Below are positions 35,701-48,140 of a DNA stretch of 64,000 nt, piece by piece. The notes beneath the pieces were generated by a model. That model saw only the letters and a program-made list of their open reading frames with translations. It searched no databases and was not told the DNA's origin. Origin of the DNA: Beaufortia kweichowensis (Eukaryota > Chordata > Actinopteri > Cypriniformes > Gastromyzontidae); assembly GCA_019155185.1 (NCBI GenBank), contig CM032811.1:9010075-9074074 (forward strand), in the 5' to 3' direction. The stretch's first letter is position 1. Each line of letters starts with the position of its first letter. A program made the position numbers and the translations under genes.

Positions 35701-38700
35701 TCTCTTTCAGCCTCTCTTGAGAACATACACAAACCCGCTCTGTTTTCACATGCGCTAACAATGCTCGGGTCACCGCATTCTGCATTGCATTTTACTCATC
35801 ATCAAGATTATATACAATACAACCTTGTTATTATCCGCAGAACAATCTTCTTTTTCACCTCAGCACGCTGGGGAAATTCTTGATTTTGCTAGACTCACAT
35901 GAAAGGTTTTCTGTGGGAAGATTTCATTGTCTCGGTGCTGCGCTGTACATTGTCTCATTCAGAATGGGGTAACCACATTTGAAGGTATTTGGTTTATTGT
36001 TGCTGCAGGACTAAACGAATAGGCCGAAGACTCCCAAAGGTCTTTTCTTGTCATCTCACCTGCCTCTAAAGAGTTGCATTCAGTCTCCAGTGGACTATTT
36101 TGTCTAGTCTGGTAGACAACTGTGCTCCCCACAGGAGTCGCATTGTTTTCAACGTCCGCGGTTATGAAGGGACAGCACGTACAGGAGACGGGTGACCCGC
36201 TGTGAGGACAAAGGGATGCACTATCCCCATTTCTTCCCTCTTGTGTGGCTGTGGCTTTTTCTCATTTTGAATTTCACCTCCCCATTTCCTTCACTTGTTT
36301 TATTGCTCCTCTCTGTTAATGCCATGACGCATTCTCTGAGAAAAAGAATTAGCTGTTCCTGGAAAAGAAAACGAGTAATTGATGTAAGTGTGTGTGTGAA
36401 CATGAGGGATGGGTGTGGTTGGGTTCCCACTACACCTCTTAATTTAGCCAGGGGGCCAAGCAGTAGGTGACCTCTGCAAAAATAGCGCTCTTCACCAGTG
36501 AATTTCGAAAGGAATTTCAAATACAAACCTTAAAATCATAGCTGCAGGCTGTACGGTGGTTTTCAAAAATACTGTGCAGATAAAAGAAAAGGACTATGGA
36601 GGTTGATTCTCTGTCTGTGAGCATGCGTTCTGGCAGGGCCACGTGTCTTCAGATATCCCCTAGAGGACTGACACATGACATAGCACAGTGCTACAGCTTT
36701 AACTTTGGACTGAGCTGAGAACCTGTGTGTTCAGCCAACAAATCAAAGTTGGATACATTTTGCATTTTGTGTTTCCCTATCTCCTGTTCTCAGTAGGACA
36801 GACAGCTGCTCACAACTAACTTCTCCCCATACACACGCCCCTTCAGCATTCTTTTGATGTGATGTCACCTGCTGTTTTCCCCACCAATAACTCTTGCATC
36901 TTAGGATCTTCACAATTGCACACTGTATTAAACTGTATTTTAGCATGCTGTTTTTTAACTGCTTGCATGATTTTTAAGACTACGTGTGTATTCATAAACA
37001 TGCACATGCATGCACATTTATGCAAAAGGGTAACACTTCCTTATAGTCATTGCTCAAAAGCACATTTGTTGTGAGACTCAATAGTGGTGTGTGTATAGGT
37101 GTATGTGCATGCTAGCATGTGTTTGCGTGTATCAGTAAGAGCCAGGCCACTTCACAAAGAAGCTTTTAAAAGCCTGCAGAGTAATTGATGACAGCGCATG
37201 AGATATGAGTTAAAATTGCAAGGTCATTCTTTTGGTTTCCTTCCATAGAAAACGGTCAGCTAATCCCTTTAGGAGTCTATCAACCTTTGGTTTGCTCATT
37301 AAAACTAAATTCCAACATCTGTATCCCTATAACTACTTGATGGTTGAGGTCTAAAGGAAATGAATCAAGTCTGTGAACCTCATGTGTCAGCAAAGTCCAC
37401 AATTAACACTTGCCAAGAGCTAAATGCAAATAAAAAATTGGCTTTGAGTAGTTACTAATGCTACATAATACATGGCTTTCGTTGATGTTAGTGATTTTCC
37501 GATTAAAGACACCAACCATCTACTAAATAAAACATCTGCCGTGTATTTTCCGATCGAGTTCTGTTTTTGCAAGGTTGTCCGCATCATGCGTTCTCGTTTT
37601 TAGGTCACGCAGAAGAATAGCTATGAAAGATTAAAATAGACGGACAAAGCAGCCATATCTGTACCGATGACCAACAGTGGCCCTGATCCAGACCCATCAT
37701 TTATTTTTAAAGGTGACTGGCAACATTAGTCTCCTTCAAACATTACAAGACCCCATAGTGTGTCTGATAGTAAAGCCATCAATCAGTATTCTTTGATAAG
37801 ATTACATCACTGGTTGGCCAAATGTACCCTCCTAAAGACTCATCTGGAGCCACTGAGGAATGTCAGACCCTTTCATCTTTCTCATTACAGTTTATTGGAT
37901 AATCACATTAGTTGTCTTGTGGTCTTTATCCCGTTTGAGTACTTATCCAGAACTGGATCCTGATTAGGTTGTATAGTGTAGAGATGAGACTGGGTCTTTT
38001 ATAAGTGATATTCTTTTTTTAATCATAGATTGATACTGGGTATGATTGTTACAAACCGTGCCACTTGAGGTCATTTAAACTACAAACAATTCTATCATTA
38101 TTCAATAACCCTCACTCTAAATCTTTACTCATTTCTCTCATGACAGGGGTCTGTAAAACCTGCAAAATGAGCAGAAAATCAGGTGTGACTCATGTGACCC
38201 CCATACTCAAAGTCTTGTGTAGCAATATGATATGTATTTGTAGGGGAACAGACTATTCATTATTGGAATTCAAACAAGCACTTTAAAATAATGGCATAAT
38301 TTTTTTTTTCTGGTGAACGCTTCCTTTAACGCTTGAATACATAAAATCAAATGTATATATTATTACTCATCTGATGACTAAATTTAACTGAGTTGGAACA
38401 ATATAGCCTACAGTATCTGACATTAATAGTTGCTTCAAAAGAATCCTTTTACAGAAATATACTTGTCAGTTAGCAGTCAGACAAAGGTATTGTCAGCTGT
38501 CATGAGTTATTAATGTCACCACAACAGGTGATGAACAGAGAGGAAGCTGTAAAAGCAGCTTATGAAGACAAACACTACAGAGACCACATGCATTAGTGAA
38601 TTAAATCTGCTAAACATTTATTAGACAAAAGGGTGTAACCATTGCCTAACTGGTTATATAATATTTTAAGTAATAATATAAATAACTGTTTCTCTCTTTA

Positions 38701-41700
38701 CCAGAGCATTGAGCGAGACGAGCCCATTGAAGTGGATCCAGCACCTGTTACACAAGGGTTGGAGAATGGACATTTGCCTTCGGCAGGTATTACTTCAGAG
38801 TTTCCCATTTAATGATGTTTTTTCTTTGGTTATATATTTGCCCACAAACCATTTTAACCTTCTTTCCAATCAGAAAACTCCACTGTGCCTTTAAGGGAAA
38901 ACTCACCACCCAATGGTGTGTCACAAGAATATACAGCACCTGTTTCTATGGCAATGCCACACCTGCCCATCACGGCAACTACCAAAGTAGCTGATTCTAC
39001 AGTTATGAAGAGTCCTGAGTCGCCTGGTAGCCCAATGCAAGCAATGCCATCCACTATAACAGATTCATTAACAAACAGTCAGCCGCTCACCAGAGACAAC
39101 CAGCCACAACCTGAATCACCAATTAATGCAGGTATGAGAATTACAACACACAAATCGGTTTCATATAAAGTTTTTGCTGTTGTTTCAACTGTTGTTTTGG
39201 TCCTGTGCTTACAGTACCATCTGTGAAAACATGGGCTCCAACTCCTACAAGGACTATGGGTTCTCCACGGCTTACTGGTAAGACTAGTAATGTACTAAAC
39301 TCTTGTTTATTATGTGACTTGTGTACCAAGGAGGTGTTTACATCTTAATGTTTGTCTCATTGTATCTACTTTACTCCACCTTTTGTCATTCAGAAAAAGT
39401 GTCTTCTGCTCCGACGAAGTCAGTGACGTACTCTGGTCTTTACCCGCATAGTACAGACAGGTGAGTCAATTTTCCAATAGTCATACAGTCTTGAGAAAAA
39501 TAGTTGTGGGGCAATCATGCATCACAGGAAATGTTCCTCTGCCTTCTCTATCCCTGTGTATCAGGAATGTGGATATGTCAGGAGATTTATCCTTTGGTAA
39601 AGGCATTGAACGCAGACGGGAACTCTTTAGGTCCCAAACATTACCTCGAAACATTGGAGCTCAAGCACGCAGGTCTATTTTCGAGAGGCTGGATTCAGAG
39701 AACAACAAGTAAGAATCTATTTCTACATGCAGTGAAGTCAAAAAGTCAGAGAGAGCTTTGCAAATCTGAGATTTAAAATCCAATTTAAACCCGGAAATAC
39801 AAAAGTTTGAAATTGAGAGAAGAAATCATATTTAATGTTACTGATATTATAGAACTGTGCACTGTTTGTGGAATACTAATCACATAAGCAAACTTATCAC
39901 TTATGTTTTTATTATGCTGATAATGTTAGAAATGCTTTTGTGCCCCATTGTGTCTTTTCAAGTCTTGCATATTCATTAAAAGATATGATATTTTTCATTT
40001 CTTTGCTTTTACTTTGTATAAGTACTTCCTGCTTTAAACTTTCCCATCTCAGTCGACCCAAGCCTGTGGATTCCAAACCAAAGCTTAAGCGATCTCAGAG
40101 TTTTGGAGTGTCCAGCGCCAGCAGTATCAAGCAGATTCTTTTGGAGTGGTGCAGGTCCAAGACTATTGGATATCAGGTAAGAAACTCTTTTTTATTCAGA
40201 ACAGCTAAGAAGAGCAACAGAAAGAGAAACGTCACCAGCAGCTCTGCACACACATAAATCTTTGCATAGCAAACAGACCAGGGAAAGATCTACAAACATT
40301 CCAGGCCGGTAAAATGAGGATTACCGTGTCTCATAGGGCTTGGTATGATGTTGTTTTAAGATTAGGTGCATTATGAAGTGTTATTCTGTTAATTAGTTTC
40401 AACTGGCCACTTTATTAACAAGGGTAAGAGTGCTTATGAACATTATATGTGTGAAGTGAAGCTATGTCTATACTCTGCCTGGCTCTAGTGCTGCTTTGCA
40501 AACCTTTCCATAGGGTCTCAGTTAGAGATGGTAATGTAATGGTCAAAGCTGATTTGGAATCAACAGTGAGCACCAACTCACAACACGCATGACCATTTAG
40601 ATTTCCCTCAGTGACCCAGACAGGCTTTTATTTGCCAGCTAAGGATAAGGAGTGAACAGTGATAAATGATGAGGTGTAGAGACAGACCCAGCTGATGATG
40701 ATAAGAGCCAGACAGCAATAAAACATTCCTCATGTGCTTAGATTACAAAACAGCAGGTCTGGAAAGTCTGAAGAGTTCATTGCTCTGATTAAGGTAAAGA
40801 TTATGCTAAAAGATCACTTGGGACCATAACACCTGAACTTTGTTAGTTTTTAGTCTGTGTTGTCTATCTATGATTTTCTGTGTATTTTAAATGTGTAATT
40901 GCATTATCTGGATAAAGAAAACAAAATGAAAATCCGCTCACAACCCATTGTTGACCAATCTGCAAGTGAAACTGATTATTTAAAAGAAACAAAAATCTTG
41001 ATGTATTCCAAATGCACTCCCAATGACAAAATAGCTATTCATTAACATTTTATTTTCCCATCCATGTAGCCTTGGTGATGTCAATTGAAAAGAAAAGTTA
41101 TTGCAGAGATGAAGAAACATCACACTTAATAAAAGACAATCATATTTTTTCTTTTGAACATCTTGCACTGATGTATCATGCACAATAAGACCAGAAACAT
41201 GTGTTACTAAAGTACATAAGGCCGATTTTGATTTACCTTCAACTTCAGGGCAGAGTTGGAAACACTGGTATCTACAAAATATAATATCCTCTCTCTTTCT
41301 CATCAATCTGTAGAACATCGACATTCAAAACTTCTCAGCCAGTTGGAGTGACGGCATGGCATTCTGCGCCCTGGTCCACTCGTTCTTCCCAACCGAGTTT
41401 GACTACAACGCGTTGTCCCCTACTGAGCGCAAACATAACTTCGAGTTGGCATTCAGCACTGCAGAGTAAGTCATTGCAATGAAGAAAACTCTGTTCTAGC
41501 TTTTGACAGTGGTATTTAGATGTCAGCACAGTTCATAGTGTCTTGACCTGTTGAAGTTGAGTAGTCTGTCTTGCTGTCATCTCTTTTTCAAACGTTTTAA
41601 AAAGCAGGGTACTTATAATATGATATTTAAAACACCTGTTACTTTTCTCTGGGTGTTAAAAGGAACAGTTCATCTTAAATTTGTCATTATTTTATTTCCA

Positions 41701-42628
41701 TCATGTCGCTCCAAACCTGTATGCTGATATTTGTCTGTAGAACACAAAAGCATTTGGTAAATGCTCACTTGACTCTTTTTCCTTACAATAAGTGCTTATA
41801 GTGAACACACTTCAAGCTTCAAAAAGAAAAAAATATCATAAATTTAAGAATATATTGAGTTTATATTGTACTTACGTGGTGTTTGTGTAGTCTTTTCTGT
41901 CCTTTTGGAACTAGACAGATGTGGTCGCTGAATAAACATTCCAGAAAAATCCCCTTGTGTGTTCCACCGAAAAAATAACCACATATGGGTTTAGAATGAC
42001 CCACTGATGAGTAAATAATAACAGTAAGGACTATTCCTTTAAAGGAGCTAATAAATTATTTTAAGTCTTTTAATGAGAACAGATTGGAGAGATGATATGT
42101 GAACTTAATGTGACCTGACCAAACCAGCTGAACATACGACTCAGTTCTCACAAGTCATCTGCAGTTGTACATTTCATCACCTCAGAATAAGACACGCAAG
42201 ATAATGTTACTTAGTTTCCGATGGATTTGAGGTTAGGATGTCTGTAACCCACACTTTAAACCAGCAAAGCATGCCAACAAATCCCTGCTGAGGTTGAAGA
42301 AACCTCCCCTTACCCTCAACTAGTCCTGCAGCATGACGTCATTTTCTTAAGAACATTTCTGTCCTAATTTCCACAACCTTAAATATTCACTCATTAAACT
42401 ACACCATGAACGGCATCTTAACATATGTATTACACTTATCATATTAACTGTCATATGTATCCGCCCGTAAAAGTAATTTTTTCTCTGGCTTCTATTTACA
42501 GGAATAAGGCTGGCTGTGATAGGCTCATTGAAGTGGAGGACATGATGGTGATGGGCAGAAAGCCAGACCCCATGTGTGTTTTTACCTACGTCCAATCTCT
42601 ATATAACCACTTGCGCAAATTTGAATGA
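29750..42628 (+). CDS. smtnl2: Smoothelin-like protein 2, with a one-base frame conflict between exons 2 and 3
   Basis: Actin-cytoskeleton protein with a C-terminal calponin-homology (CH) domain, expected mainly in muscle. Exons 29750-30238, 38705-38786, 38873-39131, 39215-39277, 39394-39460, 39565-39708, 40053-40176, 41314-41465 and 42502-42628. Exon 1 encodes an N-terminal helical/coiled-coil region (LQQENRQLRGQLEALTRQVE, about residues 65-90). Exons 2-5 are Pro/Ser/Thr-rich. Exon 6 has RRRELFRSQTLPRN. Exons 7-9 encode the CH domain (KRSQSFGVSSASSIKQILLE, SWSDGMAFCALVHSFFP, EDMMVMGRKPDPMCVFTYVQ), ending HLRKFE like the human protein. Total is 1,507 coding bases, one more than a multiple of three. 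Exon 2 ends in phase 1 but exon 3 is open only from phase 0; joined as written, translation stops at TGA 38992-38994. One extra C at 38879-38881 or skipping of exon 2 would explain it. Otherwise about 501 residues, against 461 in human. Confidence 0.87.
30513..30726. repeat. Member 2 of an unnamed dispersed repeat pair
   Basis: Partner of 23850-24066, same orientation. TTTACTATTCACTTTAACAT starts the similarity and AATGACAGTTATCAGGTTA ends it; the middle holds an extra AAAAG run. Confidence 0.45.
32630..32960. repeat. GGGTTAGG-type fish dispersed repeat with (GT)n tail
   Basis: TGTGGGGACTAAATATCCCC and CCTTGTGGGGACATTTTTTT lead to GTGAGGGTTAGGTTAAGGGG, GGTATAAAAGTCATTATGTC and CCCCATAAAACATG, then an impure GT microsatellite from 32895. 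This order matches a repeat I know to be frequent in teleost introns; no coding content. Confidence 0.6.
41656..42042. repeat. Foldback element, diverged copy C, in smtnl2 intron 8
   Basis: Starts TTAAAAGGAACAGTTCATCT with CATCATGTCGCTCCAAACCT, and ends GATGAGTAAATAATAACAGT..ACTATTCCTTTAA, an inverted complement of the start. It is longer than copies A and B, suggesting inserted sequence in the loop. Confidence 0.5.
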
Positions 42629-43765
42629 GGCCTCAGCCGGTTCAGTCCCGGATGACAATGCTGCACTGCCCACTGCTGGACAAAAGTGAACTCTGATACA
42701 GTAACCATAGTTTGGGCTTACAAAATGCCCATAGGAACTATGTTGTTGGTTTTTGTAGTTGCTTTTTATCATCACCTATTTATACAGTTGTGTTAGACTG
42801 ACATGGCTTTAATGTATGGCACACTCTTATGAAATAGTGGGCTCTGATTTAGTAGGTAACAGAGACAAACAACTTGAAGGAAGTCTCAGTGGATTATGGA
42901 GCCATTTTATAGACTGCAAAAATAGAGATTTATAAATCTATTAGTGGATTCCATACGAAAGGTAGATATAAATAGATATGTACAGGAATTAAGGTACAGT
43001 ATATCTTTTGTTTTCAGATAGATTGGCACATTTTTATAACTGTTTCGCCATTTTTCTATTTTCCTGCTTATCACTTTCAGTGTGTCAAGAAGCATGGTTT
43101 CACATTTGTTTTCACAAGTTTTTTGATGTCCTTTATATTGTGTCTATAGCTTTGCCAAAGCTTAAAATACACAGGTGCGTAAGTGTGTATAACTGTGTGT
43201 ATTAAAAAGCACTGGATCTGTGTTATCTAGAAATGCTGTAATTCCAGGTAAATAAAGTTGCACCCTCAACAGTGGTCATACATCACCAGAGAGTGTGACA
43301 TACACTGATATGTTCTTATTCTAAATGCTTTTGACTCAATGCTGCATTTGAATGTATTTTTATTATTTTCTAGAAAAAATTATCACTTTCCCACAATAGT
43401 TTTTGTGAGTTGACAACACAATCACAATTAAATAACAGTCTTCTAGTAATTTACAATCCTGTACCCTATCATATCTATGGATAACACAGACAGAAAGCAG
43501 AACAACATTACAATATGTATCTTACAGTGCCTTCCAATCAATGAAGTGGATTTTATTGCTGGACATTTTAATTGAAGTGATTCTCCATTTCTAAATCAAT
43601 GACAGACTAGTAAAAACTTGTTTTCATTGTGGAAACTATTATAATACTGGAGCAAAAGTAAATCACACTTATGCGGTAGTGGTAGTCATAGCAATCTGTA
43701 CAATGTTCCTGATGACAAGAAACCCCACAGAAACAGTTGACTATATATTAGCTGTGTGTGTGGTT
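42629..43765. other. smtnl2 3' UTR meeting the tmem199 3' UTR (convergent)
   Basis: AATAAA at 43251-43256 followed by a GT-containing stretch should end smtnl2. TTTATT at 43552-43557 (AATAAA on the minus strand) should end tmem199. No other gene is visible. Confidence 0.65.
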
Positions 43766-44812
43766 TTAGGGCTCTCCAAGATCTCCCTCCATAGTCCGAA
43801 CCAGAACATAAAGCTCTGCTAGACCAACAACAGATGCTGAAATCACTGCCACTATTACTCTCTGAGAAAAGAAAAGGACAGAGACAGAAAAAGATGCAAG
43901 TAAATTTTGTGAAGAGCAATTAAGTAATTTTGTGTGACTTGTCAATGTGGATTGATTGATGTTAATGTTGTGTACTGTGCACTTACCGCTGCTGTCTCAG
44001 TGAAGATATACTGGCTTCCCAGATATGAACAAGCAAACGCTGCAATTACAGTTATCAGGAAGTTGAATACAGTAATTACAACTGCCTTCACGGAACGCAC
44101 TGTAAAGCACAAATGGAAAGAAAGGTAAAAAAACAACCGATTAAGCTAAATAATGACAGATAATCACAATAAAACAAAATGGAGATCATCTTGACCTTGT
44201 CTTCCAAAGTCTGCTAAGGTTCCAATACGACCAATTTCCTGTTGAGCAAAACAGGCATTTTAGTTTGACAAGAATCATACATAATATGATCCTTGCTGTA
44301 TGTATAGAGTTTACCTGTGGATTTACATTTCGTGTAATTCTCCTGTATTCTTCATTGGCTAGTTTGGCTTTAATCTTTTCTAGTCTGGCCACTAGCTGGG
44401 GGTTCTGTTGGAGTAAATAAACATACTAATAAAGAACAGGCTTTCGCAAGCATAAACCATTTATGTTAGATGATGTTTTATTGTTCCTTACCCTTGGAGG
44501 TGTTATGACTTCTGGGAGATAAAGTGTGCTGTCCTCAAACAGTTCATGTAAGTACACTGAATTTCCTACAGAAAAGCACATCAATTAAATAGCAGAATTT
44601 AAGTCTGCATTGGAAAGACTTCAACTGATCAGCATCTTACCATTTGCCTGCAGGAGCTTGTGGAGGTTCCTCACAGTCTTGAAGGGTACTGTGGACTGAT
44701 CTTTCAGGTTCTCTAGTTCTTCTTTCAGTTCTTCTGATATGGACGACTCTTTATCTAGTAAATCTTTTGCCTTCTTACGAAATTTCTCTCCGATTTTAAA
44801 TGACGAAGTCAT
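43766..44812 (-). CDS. tmem199: Transmembrane protein 199 (Vma12-like V-ATPase assembly factor)
   Basis: ER/early-Golgi membrane protein needed for assembly of the vacuolar H+-ATPase V0 sector; the human gene is linked to a glycosylation disorder. Six exons on the minus strand: 44812-44641, 44565-44492, 44404-44315, 44238-44196, 44099-43987 and 43861-43766. They join in frame to 195 residues (human 208). The cytosolic N-terminal half is charged and helical. The signature region reads NPQLVARLEKIKAKLANEEY then RRITRNV, followed by two membrane helices, about 132-154 (VVITVFNFLITVIAAFACSYLG) and about 166-183 (IVAVISASVVGLAELYVLV). The end is GDLGEP against GELGEL in human. The start ATG is in good context, and the upstream in-frame codons belong to the 5' leader. 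Head-to-head with poldip2, the same arrangement as I recall on human 17q11.2. Confidence 0.92.
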
Positions 44813-45457
44813 GCTAACAAAGATGCCGACTCGGTACACTGTAAAGAGTATTTGATGTATATACAGCAGCAATATATTTAGGCTATGTAGACCCGAAACA
44901 GACGAGCAAAAAAGACAAAAGGACTTGGACTGCTAAAATACAAGCTTATATATTTGCTGCCGTGATATTACAGCGACATAAAAATTATATTAAACAATCT
45001 GTCTTAAATAAAACGCAGTTCCTGTTTTCTTCTACACATCATCATCTGACTCGTGTTTCGTTTGTCCTCTTCTGGTGACGTAACCGAGACCGCCCCTTTG
45101 TGTCCATTGAAACAAAAAAGATTTGATTATTTATTTGTTAATATTTATTTATGTGGTCGTATTTTAAATGTTCTTCTTTAGGTTTATAACCATTTTATTT
45201 TCATACAAATATGTAAAAATGTTCTAAAGATTTTTACAACGACTTCCTGTCGCAATGTCTGATGGGAAATGCTGTGCCACTGTGTAGTGTCCAAATTTTC
45301 CCTTTTAGCGGTAAAAGTGAATTACGACTAAATGCATGAACGTCGTCGTTTTTAAAACATGTAAATTTCGCAAGCTTAAAATGTCAGTTTTTGATTTATT
45401 CTGAAATATATTAACTGTGTTCATGCGTCCGTGTGCACATTGCTAAAGCAAAGCAAG
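44813..45457. promoter_or_regulatory. Bidirectional promoter of tmem199 and poldip2
   Basis: 645 bases separate the two start codons. Candidate sites are a CRE-like TGACGTAA at 45076-45083, a GC box CCGCCCC at 45090-45096, and an ETS-type CTTCCTG near 45243. No TATA box is placed convincingly. Shared use is inferred from spacing and orientation. Confidence 0.55.
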
Positions 45458-48140
45458 ATGGCAGCGTGCGCAATACGTCGGGGTTTATTGTCTACCGCAA
45501 CAAAATATAGCAAGCAGAAATGCACTCATAGGTTACTGAGTGCAATTGAATACAACAGTGCAGCAGACCTGAAAAGACCCCAGCCGTTATGCTCAGCTTG
45601 TGGACTGTCCAGTTTTCAGCAGAAGAGGTTCATGTCGTCAAGGTAATGGCCAGAAAGTCCTCACGTTACACAACTGCGTAGAGTTGTAAACCAACAAACT
45701 ATAACTGCAAAACTTCACAATGTATGGATGAATTATGTGGAGACTTGAATATCAGCTGTCAGGTGTTTTATGAAAGCTGGTACTGTAGTTTGAATGATTC
45801 ACATGCTCGCATACAAGCAATATTGCTACCATAAGGTTTTAGTGCTGAGTGTAACAGCTATGTGATTAACTTGATTTTTATGTGTTGTCTGGGCTAATTC
45901 TTAAATCTGATATGTTTATAAAGCCACTTTCGAGTTGCTTTTAAAATGCCATTGACATAGAAACTGTAATTGTGTAGTAACATCACAAATGAGGCCTACA
46001 GCATGGACAAACCTCAACTTCGCTTTAAAACCTCTGAAGACATATTTGATTACATAAGTGATGATCTGTTCAGAGCCAAGTCCTATTCCTGTGACCGGCT
46101 TACATAGCTGTCAGTTCAGTGCATGGTAAACTGAAACAAGCCTGGTCTGTGTCCAGACTTCAGACATTGCGCAATAATACGCTTGTTGACCTGTTGCTGA
46201 CTGATATAAGAGTTATCAATAAACTCATTCCCTTAACCCATTAACTTATTTTTTGCAGAAACAGACCAGAAGGGAAGATACTTGAACCTGTCGGTGTGTT
46301 CGAGGCCCTGAAGCAACATGGCAAATATGAAACAGGCCAGGTAGGAGAGTTTATTTGTTGAATTTATTTGAATTCTGATTCCTTTTATTTAGTCATTTTA
46401 AATGCTCGTCACTTACATTTGATATGCTGTCCACAGCTTTTCCTGCACAGCATATTCGGTTACAGAGGAATAGTGTTATTCCCCTGGCATGCTCGCCTCT
46501 ATGATCGAGATGTGAGCCCTGCTACATCTGACAGGTATGTGCTTACAGCTCTTGTGGGCTTATGTCTGATAAAGATGCTTTTGTGTGAGTTACAGCTCCA
46601 ACCATTCTGTTTGTCCTATGCTTGTTCAGCAAGCCAGACTCTGTGGGCCATGGCTCCAAAGAGGTGAAAGGGAAAATGCATACATACTACCAGGTCCTCA
46701 TAGACACCAGAGACTGCCCGCACATAGTAAGTGTCATAGAACTGCAAATGTTAACAGTGATTTCATGTAGTTTAAGCAAGTATTTTATAATAAGCTGATA
46801 TTGCTGATCTACATTTCCAACTGTGTTTTTGTCAATATTAGTCTCAGCGGTCTCAGACTGAAGCTGTAACGTTCTTGGCTAATCATGATGATAGCAGGGC
46901 CTTGTATGCTATTCCAGGTAAAATAAAAAGCATTCCATTATATACAAAGAGCAGGCTCTATGCAAACGTTTTGATGCTGCTTATAGTATCTGAATGCTAG
47001 TTGTCAGTACTTATTTTTGTGTGATTGTGTTATTTAGGTTTGGATTATGTGAGTCATGAAGACATCCTGCCTTACAACTCCACTGAGCAAGCTCCTATCC
47101 AGCATGAGCTTTTTGAACGTTTCCTCATGTTCAACCCCTCTAAAAGTAACTAGACTTGAACTAGACTTCTTCTTTCAATAGTATGTAAACTGTTAGACCT
47201 CCTGTTAAAAGGTTTTTGATCAATAACATTACTGTTATTTTATTTAGACCCCCCATTCATCGCTAGAGATACACTACGGGCCTGGCAGGAGAAGAATCAT
47301 CCCTGGCTGGAACTCTCAGATGTGCACAGGGAAACCACAGAAAACATCCGTGTCACTGTCATCCCCTTCTACATGGGCATGAGAGTAAGATCAAAGAGAT
47401 TATAGGTTGCAGTGAATGCGTAAATTATCAAATGAACTGATGTCGATTCAGATTCTATTTTGTGTTCACACAGGAAGCTCAGAATTCACATGTGTATTGG
47501 GTAAGCAAAATAAAAATTAAATTTACTATTAAAAAAATGATAGACCTGTTGGAGACATGCTGATATTTTTCCTCAGTGGAGATACTGCATTCGTCTGGAG
47601 AACCTGGGAAATGAGGTGGTTCAACTCAGGGAAAGACACTGGAGGATCTTTAGTCTCTCAGGGACTCTGGAAACAGTCCGTGGCAGAGGAGTGGTGGGCA
47701 AGGTAAGTTAGAGTTTAATGTTATAAATGCATAACCATAACTACTATAAGTATAATTTTTTTTGCTAAATTCAAACCTTTATTATCTCACCAGGAGCCAG
47801 TTTTGTCAAGAGAACAGCCAGCCTTTCAGTACAGCAGTCATGTTTCACTTCAAGCACCCAGTGGACACATGTGGTGAGTTTTCCTCAAATTAGTGGACAG
47901 GAAATTGCTTACCAATTAACTTAGTCTTTTGGCACATCAAACCCTCAACTTGCAGTTTAAATTTCTGTAAATTGTGTTAAGATAATGAGCAATGAAAATC
48001 ATGCTGTACTGTTTTCTTTGTTTAGGGGGACATTCTGTTTCGAGAGAACAGATGGATCACACTTTGACGTGCGCATTCCACCTTTTTCACTAGAGAGCAA
48101 TAAGTATGACAAAGCTCCCCCTGCTGGCTATCCTTTGTAA
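45458..48140 (+). CDS. poldip2: DNA polymerase delta-interacting protein 2 (PDIP38)
   Basis: Mitochondrial and nuclear protein that binds DNA polymerase delta p50 and PCNA, stimulates PrimPol, and acts with CLPX in mitochondria. Eleven exons: 45458-45642, 46259-46340, 46437-46534, 46630-46726, 46842-46917, 47038-47145, 47248-47384, 47474-47500, 47577-47702, 47794-47873 and 48026-48140. They join without a break to 376 residues (human 368). The first exon is Arg/Ser/Ala-rich with no acidic cluster and fits a mitochondrial presequence. Residues about 75-200 form the YccV/HspQ-like domain (HSIFGYRGIVLFPW, SQRSQTEAVTFLANHDDSRA). Residues about 240-365 form the ApaG/DUF525 domain (WRYCIRLENLG, RERHWRIFSLSGTLETVRG, GTFCFERTDGSHFDVRIPPF). 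The exon 1 sequence diverges from human after MAAC, as expected for a presequence. AATAAA at 48841-48846. Confidence 0.95.

Larger units (their letters stand above)
30239..38704. other. Long first coding intron of smtnl2
   Basis: 8.5 kb without a convincing exon. It contains the second member of a dispersed repeat pair (30513-30726), a G/T-rich fish repeat with (GT)n (32630-32960) and otherwise AT-rich unique-looking sequence. Open frames at 32042-32368 and 36192-36470 have no splice context or family resemblance. Confidence 0.55.
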
